From NCBI GenBank assembly GCA_947037115.1, contig CAMQTN010000001.1, positions 61,500 to 125,499 on the forward strand: a stretch of 64,000 nt of DNA. The letters are read 5' to 3'. This document shows positions 1 through 10,114 of this stretch, in pieces (the first letter of the stretch is position 1; each line of letters starts with the position of its first letter). The notes under the pieces are model-generated. The model was not told the origin of the DNA and ran no database searches. It worked only from the letters and a program-made list of their open reading frames with translations. The DNA comes from an uncultured Lachnospiraceae bacterium (lineage in GTDB: Bacteria; Bacillota; Clostridia; Lachnospirales; Lachnospiraceae). The position numbers were made by a program, and so were the translations under genes.

Positions 1-2
1 GT

Positions 3-491
3 GCAGGTTCATCCTTCGGGATCACAAGGGTGACGGAAGAGGCGCAGCTGGACGCCGCCATAGGGCTGGCATTTGATCATGACATGGAAGTCATTGTCGA
101 GGAGGAAGTAAAGGGGTTTGAAGTGGGCTGTGCCGTGCTTGGCACTGACGCGCTGACTGTCGGAAGGATTGACGAAATTGAATTGTCGGGAGGCTTCTTT
201 GATTATACAGAGAAGTATACGTTTAAATCCTCAAAAATTTACATGCCCGCAAGGGTAGGGGCGGCGGAAGAAAAACGGATACAGGAAGCGGCGGTAACGA
301 TCTACAGGGCTTTGGGGTGTTCGGGGTTTGCAAGGGTGGATATGTTTTATACACCGTCCGGAGAAATTGTATTTAATGAGGTGAACACCATCCCCGGCTT
401 TACCGCCCATAGCCGTTATCCTAACATGATGAAGGGAATCGGACTGTCTTTTCCGGAAATGCTGGACAGACTGACAGGTTTATATCTGTGA
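3..491 (+). CDS. D-alanine--D-alanine/D-serine ligase, VanG-type, C-terminal part (5' truncated by window edge)
   Basis: Open frame runs to the left edge; EVKGFEVGCAVLG...DEIELSGGFFDYTEKY...GFARVDMFY...FNEVNTIPGFTAHSRYP is an ATP-grasp Ddl/VanG signature. Confidence 0.85.
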   Translation, partial: AGSSFGITRVTEEAQLDAAIGLAFDHDMEVIVEEEVKGFEVGCAVLGTDALTVGRIDEIELSGGFFDYTEKYTFKSSKIYMPARVGAAEEKRIQEAAVTIYRALGCSGFARVDMFYTPSGEIVFNEVNTIPGFTAHSRYPNMMKGIGLSFPEMLDRLTGLYL

Positions 492-507
492 TGGGAAGGA
501 GGACACT

Positions 508-993
508 ATGCGTATCAGAAGAAGGATTATCGAGTATTCAAGGGGAAATAACCTGCACTGTTTCTGGCGGCTGTACAGATGGCAGAAAGAGACGGGCGAG
601 GGGCTTTGGCATGACGTACTCACATTTATGATGAGCCGGTGCGCCCACCGGCACGGAGGATATATCGGCCCGGATACGGTAATAAAAGAGAATCTGACAC
701 TTCCGCACGGGCTGCATGGGATTTTTATTTCAAGGTATGCGGAGATTGGGGAAAACTGCTGGATTTACCAGAATGTAACGATTGGAGAAGTGAACAGGAA
801 AGCGCCTGTCATAGGGGATCATTGTCTGATTGGCGCAGGCGCGGTCATTATTGGGGGAGTAAAAATCGGCAGCCATGTGAAAGTAGGCGCTGGCGCAGTG
901 GTAAACACGGATATTCCGGACGGATGCACGGTTGTTTCACAGGCGGTACGCGTGATAGGAGAAAAACAGAAAAATGAAGGATGCAGCATTTAA
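508..993 (+). CDS. Serine O-acetyltransferase-like left-handed beta-helix acyltransferase
   Basis: Hexapeptide repeats (IGPDTVIKENLTLPHGLHGIFIS...IGENCWIYQNVTIG...IGDHCLIGAGAVIIGGVKIGSHVKVGAGAVV); overlaps next gene by 20 nt. Confidence 0.8.
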   Translation: MRIRRRIIEYSRGNNLHCFWRLYRWQKETGEGLWHDVLTFMMSRCAHRHGGYIGPDTVIKENLTLPHGLHGIFISRYAEIGENCWIYQNVTIGEVNRKAPVIGDHCLIGAGAVIIGGVKIGSHVKVGAGAVVNTDIPDGCTVVSQAVRVIGEKQKNEGCSI

Positions 994-2107
994 AACAGGA
1001 CGCGCATGGATTGAGGTAGATATGGGGAATCTGCGTCACAATGCAGAGACCCTGAAAAAAGCCATGCAGCCGGGATGTGAACTGATGGCTGTTGTGAAAG
1101 CGCAGGCTTACGGGCATGGAGCTGTACAGACTGCTTCCTGTCTTAACGAGGTGGGCGTCCGGGCATTTGCCGTTGCCACGGCTGATGAGGGCATAGCCCT
1201 GAGAGAAGGCGGCGTCTGTGGGGAGATACTGATACTTGGGTATACAGATGTGGGGCGGGCGGCCGAACTGAAGGAATACGACCTGATGCAGACTCTGATC
1301 AGTCTTGCATATGCAGAAGCGTTGAATCATCAGGGCATTGCCGTAAAGGCACACATCAAAATAGATACAGGTATGCACAGGCTTGGGATAGCAAGCGGGG
1401 AGCTGTCTGCGGTTCGGAAACTCTTTTTCATGGAAAACATCAGCATATGCGGGATGTTTACCCATCTTTCCTGCGCAGACAGCAGGCATCCGGACGACAT
1501 TGCATTTACCAGAGGACAGATTGACAGTTTTTATACAATGACAGACGCTTTGCGGGACAGTGGGATCATCCTGCCCAAACTGCATATCCAGAGCAGCTAC
1601 GGACTTTTGAATTATCCCGATCTTGCCTGTGATTATGTGAGGGCCGGCATAGCCCTGTATGGAGTTCTCAGTTCCCCGGATGATGACACCGTTTTGCAAC
1701 CTGATCTGCGGCCGGTGTTTTCTCTGAAGAGCCGGGTGGCGTTAATCAGGGAAGTGGCAGCAGGCGGGAGCGTTGGATATGGCAGGAGCTTTACAGCCGG
1801 TCGTGATACTCGGATCGCCGTGCTGCCAATCGGGTATGGAGACGGTTTTCCGAGAAATTTGTCTGATGGAAAAGGCAGTGTACTGATCAATCAGTATGTT
1901 GTGCCTGTTGTGGGACGTATCTGCATGGATCAGTTGACCGTGGATATCACAGGCGCAGAAGGGGTGTCTGTGGGTGACATAGCAACGCTGGCAGGCGCGG
2001 AAGGATATGATGCATTGTCTGTCTCTGCCGTCGCGGATACTTCCGGGAGCATAAGTAATGAGCTGCTGTGCAGGATGGGGGCAAGGCTGCCCGTTATTGC
2101 CAGATGA
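974..2107 (+). CDS. Alanine/serine racemase (PLP, VanT C-terminal-domain-like, no membrane domain)
   Basis: AVVKAQAYGHGA PLP-lysine motif, HIKIDTGMHRLGI, IQSSYGLLNYP, GYGRSFTAGRDTRIAVLPIGYGDGFPR, GRICMDQLTVD. Confidence 0.88.
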   Translation: MKDAAFKTGRAWIEVDMGNLRHNAETLKKAMQPGCELMAVVKAQAYGHGAVQTASCLNEVGVRAFAVATADEGIALREGGVCGEILILGYTDVGRAAELKEYDLMQTLISLAYAEALNHQGIAVKAHIKIDTGMHRLGIASGELSAVRKLFFMENISICGMFTHLSCADSRHPDDIAFTRGQIDSFYTMTDALRDSGIILPKLHIQSSYGLLNYPDLACDYVRAGIALYGVLSSPDDDTVLQPDLRPVFSLKSRVALIREVAAGGSVGYGRSFTAGRDTRIAVLPIGYGDGFPRNLSDGKGSVLINQYVVPVVGRICMDQLTVDITGAEGVSVGDIATLAGAEGYDALSVSAVADTSGSISNELLCRMGARLPVIAR

Positions 2108-2321
2108 GATTTTGTTGCAGAAACTTCTTGCAGACAGTCTGCTTCTCTGATAAACTGATTACATCCGAGAAAGTGGAATCTGTATGCATACGCATGTCCG
2201 GCATTTCGCCACGATTTCCATTATTTTCATAGCAGCAGAAAAGCAGGCGCGAACGGAAGGGAGGTCAGAGTGTCATTTATGGGACAGGAAATATGATAGG
2301 ATCGTTTTATCAAATTTGAAG

Positions 2322-2350
2322 TTGACAAAATCGAACATCTGTTTTATCCT
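2322..2350 (+). promoter_or_regulatory. Putative recA promoter (TTGACA-N17-TATCCT)
   Basis: -35 TTGACA 2322-2327, 17-nt spacer, -10 TATCCT 2345-2350, upstream of recA. Confidence 0.65.
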
Positions 2351-2356
2351 ATGATA

Positions 2357-2370
2357 AGAACAGGTGTTCT
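2357..2370. promoter_or_regulatory. LexA/SOS-box-like operator AGAACAGGTGTTCT
   Basis: Contains GAAC-AGGT-GTTC, matching the Gram-positive LexA core GAACRNRYGTTC, just upstream of recA. Confidence 0.75.
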
Positions 2371-2388
2371 GAAAAGGAGAGCAGAATT

Positions 2389-3477
2389 ATGGAAAGAGAT
2401 GACAGATTAAAAGCGTTGGATGCGGCCCTTGGGCAGATAGAGAGACAGTACGGAAAAGGAGCCGTTATGAAGCTGGGTGATCCCTCCGTGCAGATGAATG
2501 TAGAGACAATCCCGACAGGATCGCTGAGCCTGGATATTGCATTGGGACTTGGCGGCATTCCGAAAGGCAGGGTGGTCGAGATTTACGGACCTGAGTCCAG
2601 CGGTAAGACCACGGTTACTTTACATATGATCGCAGAGGTGCAGAAAAGGGGCGGTATTGCAGGATTTATTGACGCCGAGCACGCACTTGATCCTGTCTAT
2701 GCGAAAAATATAGGTGTAGATATTGATAATCTTTATATTTCCCAGCCGGACTGCGGTGAGCAGGCGTTGGAGATCACAGAGATGATGGTGCGCTCGGGGG
2801 CTGTGGATATCATAGTAGTGGACTCAGTGGCAGCGTTGGTGCCAAAGGCGGAGATTGACGGTGATATGGGAGACAGCCATGTGGGCCTGCAGGCCAGACT
2901 GATGTCTCAGGCGCTCAGGAAACTTACGGCGGTGATCAGCAAGTCCAACTGCACTGTTATTTTTATCAACCAGCTGCGTGAGAAGGTGGGCGTTATGTTC
3001 GGAAATCCGGAGACCACTACAGGCGGCCGTGCGCTGAAGTTCTATTCCTCCGTGAGACTGGACGTGAGAAGGATCGAGGCGCTTAAACAGGGCGGCGAGG
3101 TGATCGGTAACAGAACCCGTGTTAAGGTGGTAAAGAATAAAGTTGCGCCGCCGTTCAGAGAGGCGGAGTTTGACATTATGTTTGGCGAGGGCATTTCCAC
3201 AGAGGGCGATATTCTGGATCTGGCTGCGGAGAATAATATTATCAACAAGAGCGGCGCATGGTACGCTTACGAGAGTAGTAAGATCGGACAGGGAAGAGAG
3301 AACGCGAAGCAGTATCTGAAGGATAATCCGCAGATCTGCGCCGAGGTGGAGAGAAAGGTCAGGGAACTCTTTAATTTGGAAGCGGGTCCTGCGGCGGAAG
3401 TACCGGCCGCAGAGAGTAATGCTGATGCCAAAACCGAGGGAAAGGCCGGGGGAAAGGCTGCAAAGAGCAAGGAATGA
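2389..3477 (+). CDS. recA: Recombinase RecA
   Basis: [17 protein letters not shown] Walker [27 protein letters not shown]. Confidence 0.98.
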   Translation: MERDDRLKALDAALGQIERQYGKGAVMKLGDPSVQMNVETIPTGSLSLDIALGLGGIPKGRVVEIYGPESSGKTTVTLHMIAEVQKRGGIAGFIDAEHALDPVYAKNIGVDIDNLYISQPDCGEQALEITEMMVRSGAVDIIVVDSVAALVPKAEIDGDMGDSHVGLQARLMSQALRKLTAVISKSNCTVIFINQLREKVGVMFGNPETTTGGRALKFYSSVRLDVRRIEALKQGGEVIGNRTRVKVVKNKVAPPFREAEFDIMFGEGISTEGDILDLAAENNIINKSGAWYAYESSKIGQGRENAKQYLKDNPQICAEVERKVRELFNLEAGPAAEVPAAESNADAKTEGKAGGKAAKSKE

Positions 3478-3527
3478 CAGTGAAGAGACAGGAAAAGCCT
3501 GAGAAGATGCGGTGAGCGGAGAGAACT

Positions 3528-4145
3528 ATGATTGTAACGCAGATCAGCGGTATTACCAAAGGCCGCTGCCGAATTTATATAGAAGAAAAACCTGCCTTTG
3601 TGCTGTATAAGGGAGAGATGAAGCGGCTCGGGATCAGGGAAGGAGAGCCACTTCCGGAGGAGAGCCTGCGGGAAATTCAGGAGGAGATCCTGCCCGGACG
3701 CGCGAAGCGGCGGGCCATGAATCTGTTGCAGAGCAGGGATTACACGGAAAGCGGCCTGCGGGAGAAGCTTAGAAGCGGTGATTATCCGGAGGACTGTATC
3801 GAAGAAGCGCTTGCCTATGTGAAATCCTATGGCTATGTGGACGACCGCCGTTACGCGGAGGACTTTATTTCCTATAATCTGGACAGGAAGAGCAGGACAC
3901 GCATGGAGCAGGATTTGCTGCGGAAAGGGATCAGTAAGGATATGATTTGTGCCGCTTTTGAAGCATTGGAAGAACAGGGGACGAGACAGGATGAAGGCGC
4001 CATGATCCGCAGTCTGCTGGAAAAGAAAAAATATGACCCCAAAACAGCCACAAGGCAGGAAAAACAGAGAATGTACGCATTTCTATACCGCCGAGGTTTT
4101 CATTGTGAAGCGATTAACGGAGCTCTTTTGCTTGACATAACATAA
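3528..4145 (+). CDS. recX: Regulatory protein RecX
   Basis: RAMNLLQSRDYTESGLREKL...YVDDRRYAEDFI; directly downstream of recA. Confidence 0.92.
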   Translation: MIVTQISGITKGRCRIYIEEKPAFVLYKGEMKRLGIREGEPLPEESLREIQEEILPGRAKRRAMNLLQSRDYTESGLREKLRSGDYPEDCIEEALAYVKSYGYVDDRRYAEDFISYNLDRKSRTRMEQDLLRKGISKDMICAAFEALEEQGTRQDEGAMIRSLLEKKKYDPKTATRQEKQRMYAFLYRRGFHCEAINGALLLDIT

Positions 4146-4268
4146 ATTTCAGTATAGAATTATGTTGTTGTAGTTTTGCTGGCTATCGGGCTGTTGGGAA
4201 TGAGAAGTGACAGCCGTCAATAGATTTGGTAATGTACAATGAAAACTAAATAAGGAGGTGCTCCTGTA

Positions 4269-5816
4269 ATGTGGCAAGTTGTGGTAGCAATAGTCGTCAC
4301 ACTGGTGATCGCTGTGCCTGTAGCTGCATTGCTTGCAACCAACTATCAGAAAAAGATGGTGGAAGCAAAACTTGGCAATGCGGACGAGAAAGCCAGGGAG
4401 ATTATTGACGAAGCTCTCAAGACTGCTGAGACGAAGAAACGCGAGTCATTACTTGAGGTCAAAGAAGAGTCCATCCGCACAAAAAATGAGTTGGACAAGG
4501 AGATCAAGGAACGACGTGCCGAAGCGCAGCGTTATGAGCGTCGTGTGCAGCAGAAGGAAGAGAACATCGACAAGAAAGCGGACGCTATTGAGAAGAAGGA
4601 AGCGAGCCTGGCGGAGAAGGAAGAAGCTCTTGCCAAGCAGCGTGAAGAAATTTCCAAACTGAGCGAACAAAGATTACAGGAACTGGAACGAATCTCAGGA
4701 TTAACCTCCGAACAGGCAAAAGATTATCTGTTGAAAATTGTTGAAGATGAAGTAAAACACGAAACTGCTGTCATGGTCAAGGAGATGGAGAGCAGGGCGA
4801 AAGAGGAAGCGGACAAGAAGGCGAAGGAGTACGTGGTTACAGCCATTCAGAAATGTGCGGCAGACCATGTGTCCGAGACTACGATTTCTGTGGTACAGCT
4901 TCCAAATGATGAAATGAAGGGCAGAATCATCGGCAGAGAGGGACGGAATATCAGAACGCTCGAGACGATGACTGGCGTGGATTTGATCATTGACGATACG
5001 CCCGAAGCAGTTATCCTGTCTGGTTTTGACCCGATCCGAAGGGAAGTTGCGAGGATCGCACTCGAGAAGCTCATTGTGGACGGACGTATTCATCCGGCCA
5101 GAATTGAGGAGATGGTCGAGAAGGCGCAAAAGGAAGTTGAAGTCATGATCAAAGAGGAGGGCGAAGCGGCCACCCTCGAGGTCGGTGTACATGGGATCCA
5201 TCCGGAGCTGGTGAGACTGCTTGGTAAGATGAAGTTCAGAACCAGCTATGGACAGAACGCCCTCAAGCATTCCATTGAGGTGGCGCAGTTGTCTGGTCTG
5301 CTTGCGGCAGAGATGGGATTGGATGTCAGGATGGCGAAGCGTGCGGGACTGCTGCACGATATCGGTAAAGCGGTGGATCATGAGATGGAAGGATCCCATA
5401 TCCAGCTGGGCGTAGAGCTTTGCAGAAAGTATAAGGAGGGTCCGGTGGTTATCAATGCGGTGGAATCCCATCATGGAGATGTGGAGCCGCAGACATTGAT
5501 TGCATGTCTGGTACAGGCTGCAGACACCATTTCTGCTGCGAGACCGGGTGCGAGAAGAGAGACATTAGAAACATATACAACAAGATTAAAACAATTGGAA
5601 GACATCACAAACAATTTCAAAGGTGTGGATAAATCTTTTGCTATTCAGGCAGGTAGAGAGATTCGTGTAATGGTAGTTCCGGAACAGATCAGTGATTCTG
5701 ATATGGTGCTGCTCGCGAGGGATATTTCCAAGCAGATAGAGGCAGAATTGGAGTATCCAGGACAGATCAAGGTAAATGTGATTCGCGAGAGCCGTGTCAT
5801 AGACTATGCGAAATAG
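4269..5816 (+). CDS. rny: Ribonuclease Y
   Basis: N-terminal TM, coiled coil, KH domain ([15 protein letters not shown]), HD domain ([13 protein letters not shown]). Confidence 0.97.
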   Translation: MWQVVVAIVVTLVIAVPVAALLATNYQKKMVEAKLGNADEKAREIIDEALKTAETKKRESLLEVKEESIRTKNELDKEIKERRAEAQRYERRVQQKEENIDKKADAIEKKEASLAEKEEALAKQREEISKLSEQRLQELERISGLTSEQAKDYLLKIVEDEVKHETAVMVKEMESRAKEEADKKAKEYVVTAIQKCAADHVSETTISVVQLPNDEMKGRIIGREGRNIRTLETMTGVDLIIDDTPEAVILSGFDPIRREVARIALEKLIVDGRIHPARIEEMVEKAQKEVEVMIKEEGEAATLEVGVHGIHPELVRLLGKMKFRTSYGQNALKHSIEVAQLSGLLAAEMGLDVRMAKRAGLLHDIGKAVDHEMEGSHIQLGVELCRKYKEGPVVINAVESHHGDVEPQTLIACLVQAADTISAARPGARRETLETYTTRLKQLEDITNNFKGVDKSFAIQAGREIRVMVVPEQISDSDMVLLARDISKQIEAELEYPGQIKVNVIRESRVIDYAK

Positions 5817-5825
5817 TGTGAAAGA

Positions 5826-5852
5826 CCCCGCAGAGTATTCTGCGGGGTTTCT
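5826..5852 (+). terminator. Rho-independent terminator after rny
   Basis: CCCCGCAGA-gtat-TCTGCGGGG followed by TTTCTTTG. Confidence 0.9.
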
Positions 5853-5894
5853 TTGTTATTCTATAGAAAATTGCAACAGTGTAAACCATTTAAG

Positions 5895-5943
5895 GAGAAT
5901 GCGGGGCATTCTCTGAATCGTCGCTGCCGGGCGACGGTTTTTT
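5895..5943 (+). terminator. Tandem hairpins; second one terminator-like
   Basis: GAGAATGC-ggg-GCATTCTC (5895-5913), then CGTCGC-tgccgg-GCGACG (5919-5936) followed by a T run. Confidence 0.65.
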
Positions 5944-6110
5944 TGTTGCATTTTTACCATAAATTGGCCTGGAAATCCTATAAAATTATCTCATCTGTAT
6001 ACTTGAGAAAATGGAATACTTATAGTAGAATAGATAGCGGTGTATGATTGTATACAATTATTCAATGATTCAACAAAACGAAATGCTGAGAAAGGAGCAT
6101 AATAGTAAAA

Positions 6111-7412
6111 ATGAAAGCGTACAAAGCGATGACCAGGAAAGAACTCACAGCGCAGAAGGCGGAACTTGAAAAGCAGTTCGCAGATGCCAGGGGAAAGGGG
6201 TTACAGCTTGACATGTCCAGAGGGAAGCCGGAACCGGCTCAGCTCGATATGGGAATGGGGCTTTTGGACGCCTTAAATTCCAGTTCGGATATGATGTCCA
6301 TGGAGGGCCTTGATTCCAGAAACTATGGACTTTTGACCGGTATCACAGAGGCGAAGCATCTGATGGCGGATGTGATGGATGTCCCGGCGGAAAATGTAAT
6401 TGTATTTGGTAATTCCAGTCTTTCAATCATGTACGATATGGTTTCACGTTCTGTAACCCATGGCGTTATGGGTTCTACACCCTGGTGTAAACTGGATAAG
6501 GTGAAATTTTTATGTCCGGTGCCGGGCTATGACAGACATTTTGCAATTACGGAGCATTTCGGTATTGAGATGATAACGATTCCAATGACCCCTGACGGCC
6601 CGGATATGGATCTGGTGGAGAAATACGTGTCCAATGATGAGGCGGTGAAGGGAATCTGGTGTGTGCCCAAGTATTCCAATCCGCAGGGGATCACTTATTC
6701 GGATGAGACAGTGAGAAGATTTGCGGCGCTTAAACCTGCAGCGAAAGATTTCCGGATTTATTGGGATAACGCTTATGCAGTACATCATTTATACGAGGAC
6801 AGACAGGATACGCTTCTGGAGATACTGGGCGAGTGTGAGAAGGCCGGAAACCCGGATATGGTATATGAATTCTGCTCCACCTCTAAGATTTCGTTCTCCG
6901 GCGCAGGTATAGCGGCCATGGCGTCCTCCCCGGCTAATCTGGAGGATATCAGGAAAACCCTGACACTGCGGACGATCGGTTATGACAAGGTGAATCAGCT
7001 TCGCCATGCCAGATTTTTCAAGAATCTGGAGGGCATGCATTCTCATATGAAAAAGCATGCGGATATCATCCGTCCCAAGTTTGAGGCGGTACTCTCAGTT
7101 CTCGAGAAAGAACTCGGCGGACTGGAAATCGGTGAGTGGACAAAACCGCTCGGCGGCTATTTCATCTCCTTCGAAGCTATGGATGGCTGTGCAAAGGAGA
7201 TCGTGGCAAAGTGTAAGGAGCTTGGTGTGGTTCTGACCGGCGCGGGTGCAACCTTCCCTTATGGGAAAGACCCGAAAGACAGCAATATCCGCATTGCGCC
7301 CACCTATCCCACAGCGGAGGAGATGGCTCAGGCAACAGATGTGTTTGTGCTGTGCGTGAAGTTAGTCAGTGTGGAGAAGCTGCTGCAGGAGGCGGTTGCC
7401 GAGACAGCCTGA
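6111..7412 (+). CDS. PLP-dependent aminotransferase class I (MocR-like aspartate aminotransferase family)
   Basis: LDMSRGKPEPAQLDMGMGLLDAL, CVPKYSNPQGITYSDETVRR, STSKISFSGAGIAAMASS. Confidence 0.88.
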   Translation: MKAYKAMTRKELTAQKAELEKQFADARGKGLQLDMSRGKPEPAQLDMGMGLLDALNSSSDMMSMEGLDSRNYGLLTGITEAKHLMADVMDVPAENVIVFGNSSLSIMYDMVSRSVTHGVMGSTPWCKLDKVKFLCPVPGYDRHFAITEHFGIEMITIPMTPDGPDMDLVEKYVSNDEAVKGIWCVPKYSNPQGITYSDETVRRFAALKPAAKDFRIYWDNAYAVHHLYEDRQDTLLEILGECEKAGNPDMVYEFCSTSKISFSGAGIAAMASSPANLEDIRKTLTLRTIGYDKVNQLRHARFFKNLEGMHSHMKKHADIIRPKFEAVLSVLEKELGGLEIGEWTKPLGGYFISFEAMDGCAKEIVAKCKELGVVLTGAGATFPYGKDPKDSNIRIAPTYPTAEEMAQATDVFVLCVKLVSVEKLLQEAVAETA

Positions 7413-7469
7413 AAAGAGAATGGAACTGACGTGAGGATGTTTGGTTTTGGGGAAAGGGACGAAGGTAAA

Positions 7470-8015
7470 ATGGCGGAGAAAAATTACGAACGTTTGGGCA
7501 GGGAACTGGTATACAAGGGAGCGATCATTGACTATTATCAGGATACGATCCGTGTTGCCAACGGCAACATCGCCAAGTGGGATCTGATCGATCACAAGGG
7601 GGCTGCGGCTGTTGTGGCTGTGAAGGAGGACGGAAAACTTTTGATGGTGCGTCAGTACAGGAACGCGCTGGACAGAGAAACGCTGGAGATTCCGGCGGGA
7701 GGTTTAAACAGTGTGGATGAACCTACAGACGTTGCCGCGGCCAGAGAGCTGGAGGAAGAGACCGGCTATGTGGCGGGCAAACTTGAGCTTCTTTTGTCTC
7801 TGCGCACGACAGTGGCCTTTTGTAACGAGAAGATAGACGTCTATCTGGCGACAGATTTGAAACCGGGGAAACAGCATCTCGATGAAGATGAATTTTTAAA
7901 CGTGGAAAGCCATGACCTGGACGAACTGGTACAGATGATTTTTGACTGTAAGATTCAGGACGGGAAAACGGTATCTTCCATATTGGCGTATGATAAAAAA
8001 TTACGCCGGGAATAG
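7470..8015 (+). CDS. NUDIX hydrolase (ADP-ribose pyrophosphatase-like)
   Basis: Nudix box GGLNSVDEPTDVAAARELEEETGY; start chosen at the Met with upstream AAGG. Confidence 0.9.
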   Translation: MAEKNYERLGRELVYKGAIIDYYQDTIRVANGNIAKWDLIDHKGAAAVVAVKEDGKLLMVRQYRNALDRETLEIPAGGLNSVDEPTDVAAARELEEETGYVAGKLELLLSLRTTVAFCNEKIDVYLATDLKPGKQHLDEDEFLNVESHDLDELVQMIFDCKIQDGKTVSSILAYDKKLRRE

Positions 8016-8157
8016 GAAAGACAGACGATAACAAATGCATGTACACCGCTTCGCGCGCATATACATTAGGAAAAGCAATACCTGATGGCAAATGAATTTG
8101 GGCAGAGGCGGTGTATTTTTATTGCGCAGACAGTTTCGGATAAAGAATGGCTATCAT

Positions 8158-8727
8158 ATGTCATATCTGTTTATGATCGGTTTCTTTTTGGGAATTTTGA
8201 TTGTAAATCTGGGGCATGAGACATGGATCAGTAACGGTGACCTTTTGGGCACGGATATGATGAGCCGGTTGAAAAACAGCAGGCCGGCGGGAGAGAGCCT
8301 TGTGGGATATATTTTGAAGCACAGGCTTTCGGCGGTCTGTGTTTTGGGTCTTGTATCCACTACCATCGTGGGAATGCCGGTTCTCGGCGCTTATATCTGC
8401 TATACGGGACTGGCGGCGGGGTGCCTTCTGTCCGTGGCGGTTGTCAGGTACGGGATCAGGGGACTGCTGTTTATGGCAGGCGTGCTGTTTCCGCAGGCCA
8501 TCTTGTTGGTACCGGCTTATATCGGCCTTTTTCTCTGGGCGGCGGACGTCAATCAGACGCTCTATGCGCCAAGGACACAGTTGGAGGGATATGAGCGGTT
8601 CAGCCGTCATTTTTACCTGAAAAAAGGCACGCAGATGGTTGGAATTGCGGCGGTTGTCATAATCGGATGCCTGTTGGAGAGTTATGTCAATCCTGGGATT
8701 CTGCATTTTGTTCTGAAAATCTTTTAA
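8158..8727 (+). CDS. spoIIM: Stage II sporulation protein M-like membrane protein
   Basis: Multi-TM protein (FLMIGFFLGILIVN...), position nudix-spoIIM-xerD; an upstream in-frame Met exists at 8092. Confidence 0.7.
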   Translation: MSYLFMIGFFLGILIVNLGHETWISNGDLLGTDMMSRLKNSRPAGESLVGYILKHRLSAVCVLGLVSTTIVGMPVLGAYICYTGLAAGCLLSVAVVRYGIRGLLFMAGVLFPQAILLVPAYIGLFLWAADVNQTLYAPRTQLEGYERFSRHFYLKKGTQMVGIAAVVIIGCLLESYVNPGILHFVLKIF

Positions 8728-8934
8728 AAAAATTTTTTTGTTCTTTTTTTCAAGATATAGTAGACATAAAATCATATGCGGACGATATGTTGTGCCTTGG
8801 TTTAAAAATGGCGCAAATGCCCATAAATTCTAGGAAAAATCCATTTGCTTTTCTAAAAATTTCTGATTATAATGGAACTCAGACAGTGTTTTGATTTACA
8901 TAAAGAGAATGCACAGGGAAGGGCTTCCGGGCAA

Positions 8935-9819
8935 ATGGAAAAAGAGATCGGCGCATTTATCGCGTATTTACATAATGTGAAGAATACCTCCGGCAATACG
9001 GAGATGTCTTACAGAAGAGATTTGGAGAAGGTACTGCATTTTATGGCTTCAAGGGATATCCATGAGGTCAGGGATGTGACGGCGCAGGATCTGGCGGACT
9101 ATGTGAAGTACCTGGAGGACAATAAGTTTGCGGCGGCTACCGTCTCCCGCAACATTGCGTCCCTGAAGGCGTTCTATCACTATATGGTGCAGGAGGGGCT
9201 GGTGGAGGAGGATATCTCCGATAAGCTCAAAGCCCCTAAGATCGAAAAAAAGGCGCCGGAAATCATGACGCCCGATGAGGTGGTGCGTCTTCTGGACCAG
9301 CCCTCGGGAGACAGTCCTAAAGAGATCCGTGACAAAGCTATGTTAGAGCTGCTCTATGCCACGGGAATCCGGGTGACGGAGCTGATCACGCTGACCCTTT
9401 CCGATATCAATATGCAGATGAGTTTTATCCTCTGCCGCGACCGCAACAAGGAGAGAATCATTCCCTTCGGTGCGGCGGCAAGGACGGCGATGGAGCGCTA
9501 TTTAAACGGTACCCGGGAAGAGATGCTTGAGAATAAAAAGTCGGATGTGCTTTTTGCAAACTGTTCCGGACAGCCTATGAGCAGACAGGGTTTCTGGAAG
9601 CTGATCAAACATTACGCAAAGAAGGCGGATATTCAGGCGGATATCACACCCCACACACTGCGGCACTCCTTTGCGGCGCATCTGGTGGAGAATGGCGCGG
9701 ATTTAAGAAGTGTGCAGGAGATGCTGGGACACTCCGATATTTCTACCACGCAGATCTATGCAAACCTGAATCATAATCATATCAGAGAGGTGTACGCGAA
9801 GGCGCATCCGCGCGGATAG
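8935..9819 (+). CDS. xerD: Site-specific tyrosine recombinase XerD
   Basis: LLYATGIRVTELITL, HTLRHSFAAHLVENGADLRSVQEMLGHSDISTTQIYA. Confidence 0.95.
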   Translation: MEKEIGAFIAYLHNVKNTSGNTEMSYRRDLEKVLHFMASRDIHEVRDVTAQDLADYVKYLEDNKFAAATVSRNIASLKAFYHYMVQEGLVEEDISDKLKAPKIEKKAPEIMTPDEVVRLLDQPSGDSPKEIRDKAMLELLYATGIRVTELITLTLSDINMQMSFILCRDRNKERIIPFGAAARTAMERYLNGTREEMLENKKSDVLFANCSGQPMSRQGFWKLIKHYAKKADIQADITPHTLRHSFAAHLVENGADLRSVQEMLGHSDISTTQIYANLNHNHIREVYAKAHPRG

Positions 9820-9871
9820 ACGGAGTAAATTCCTGTAGAATGAACTTCTGTTAAAGGGGCATGGGACTGTA

Positions 9872-10099
9872 TACAGAATATTCATTTTAGATGACGTGTT
9901 TATCACTTTTTCCCTACAGCCCGTTTTGCTGGATATCGGGCTTCCATTCTATAACGGATACTACTGGTGCGGAGAGAACCGTAAGATCTCGCAGGTGCCG
10001 GTGGTATTCTTCTCGTCGGCTTCCGACAACATGAATATCATTATGGCAATGAATATGGGAGGCGATGACTTTGTCAGGAAACCTCTTGACTTTGGTATG
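9872..10099 (+). pseudogene. Remnant of an OmpR/BceR-type response regulator receiver domain
   Basis: YRIFILDDVFITFSLQPVLLDIGLPFYNGYYWCGENRKISQVPVVFFSSASDNMNIIMAMNMGGDDFVRKPLDF: internal receiver segment missing and no DNA-binding domain. Confidence 0.75.
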
Positions 10100-10114
10100 A
10101 AATCGTACTATACT
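10086..10114 (+). promoter_or_regulatory. Putative promoter of marR-MATE operon (TTGACT-N17-TATACT)
   Basis: -35 TTGACT 10086-10091, exactly 17-nt spacer, -10 TATACT 10109-10114. Confidence 0.75.

Noticed and set aside
848-1699. 283-aa minus-strand ORF opposite the acetyltransferase and racemase genes
   Set aside because: Antisense to two clear coding regions, no domain signature.
8042-8115. TACACCGC / GCGGTGTA inverted repeat followed by a T-rich tract, between NUDIX and spoIIM
   Set aside because: 8-bp arms separated by 58 nt; could be a weak terminator but pairing is too distant to claim.
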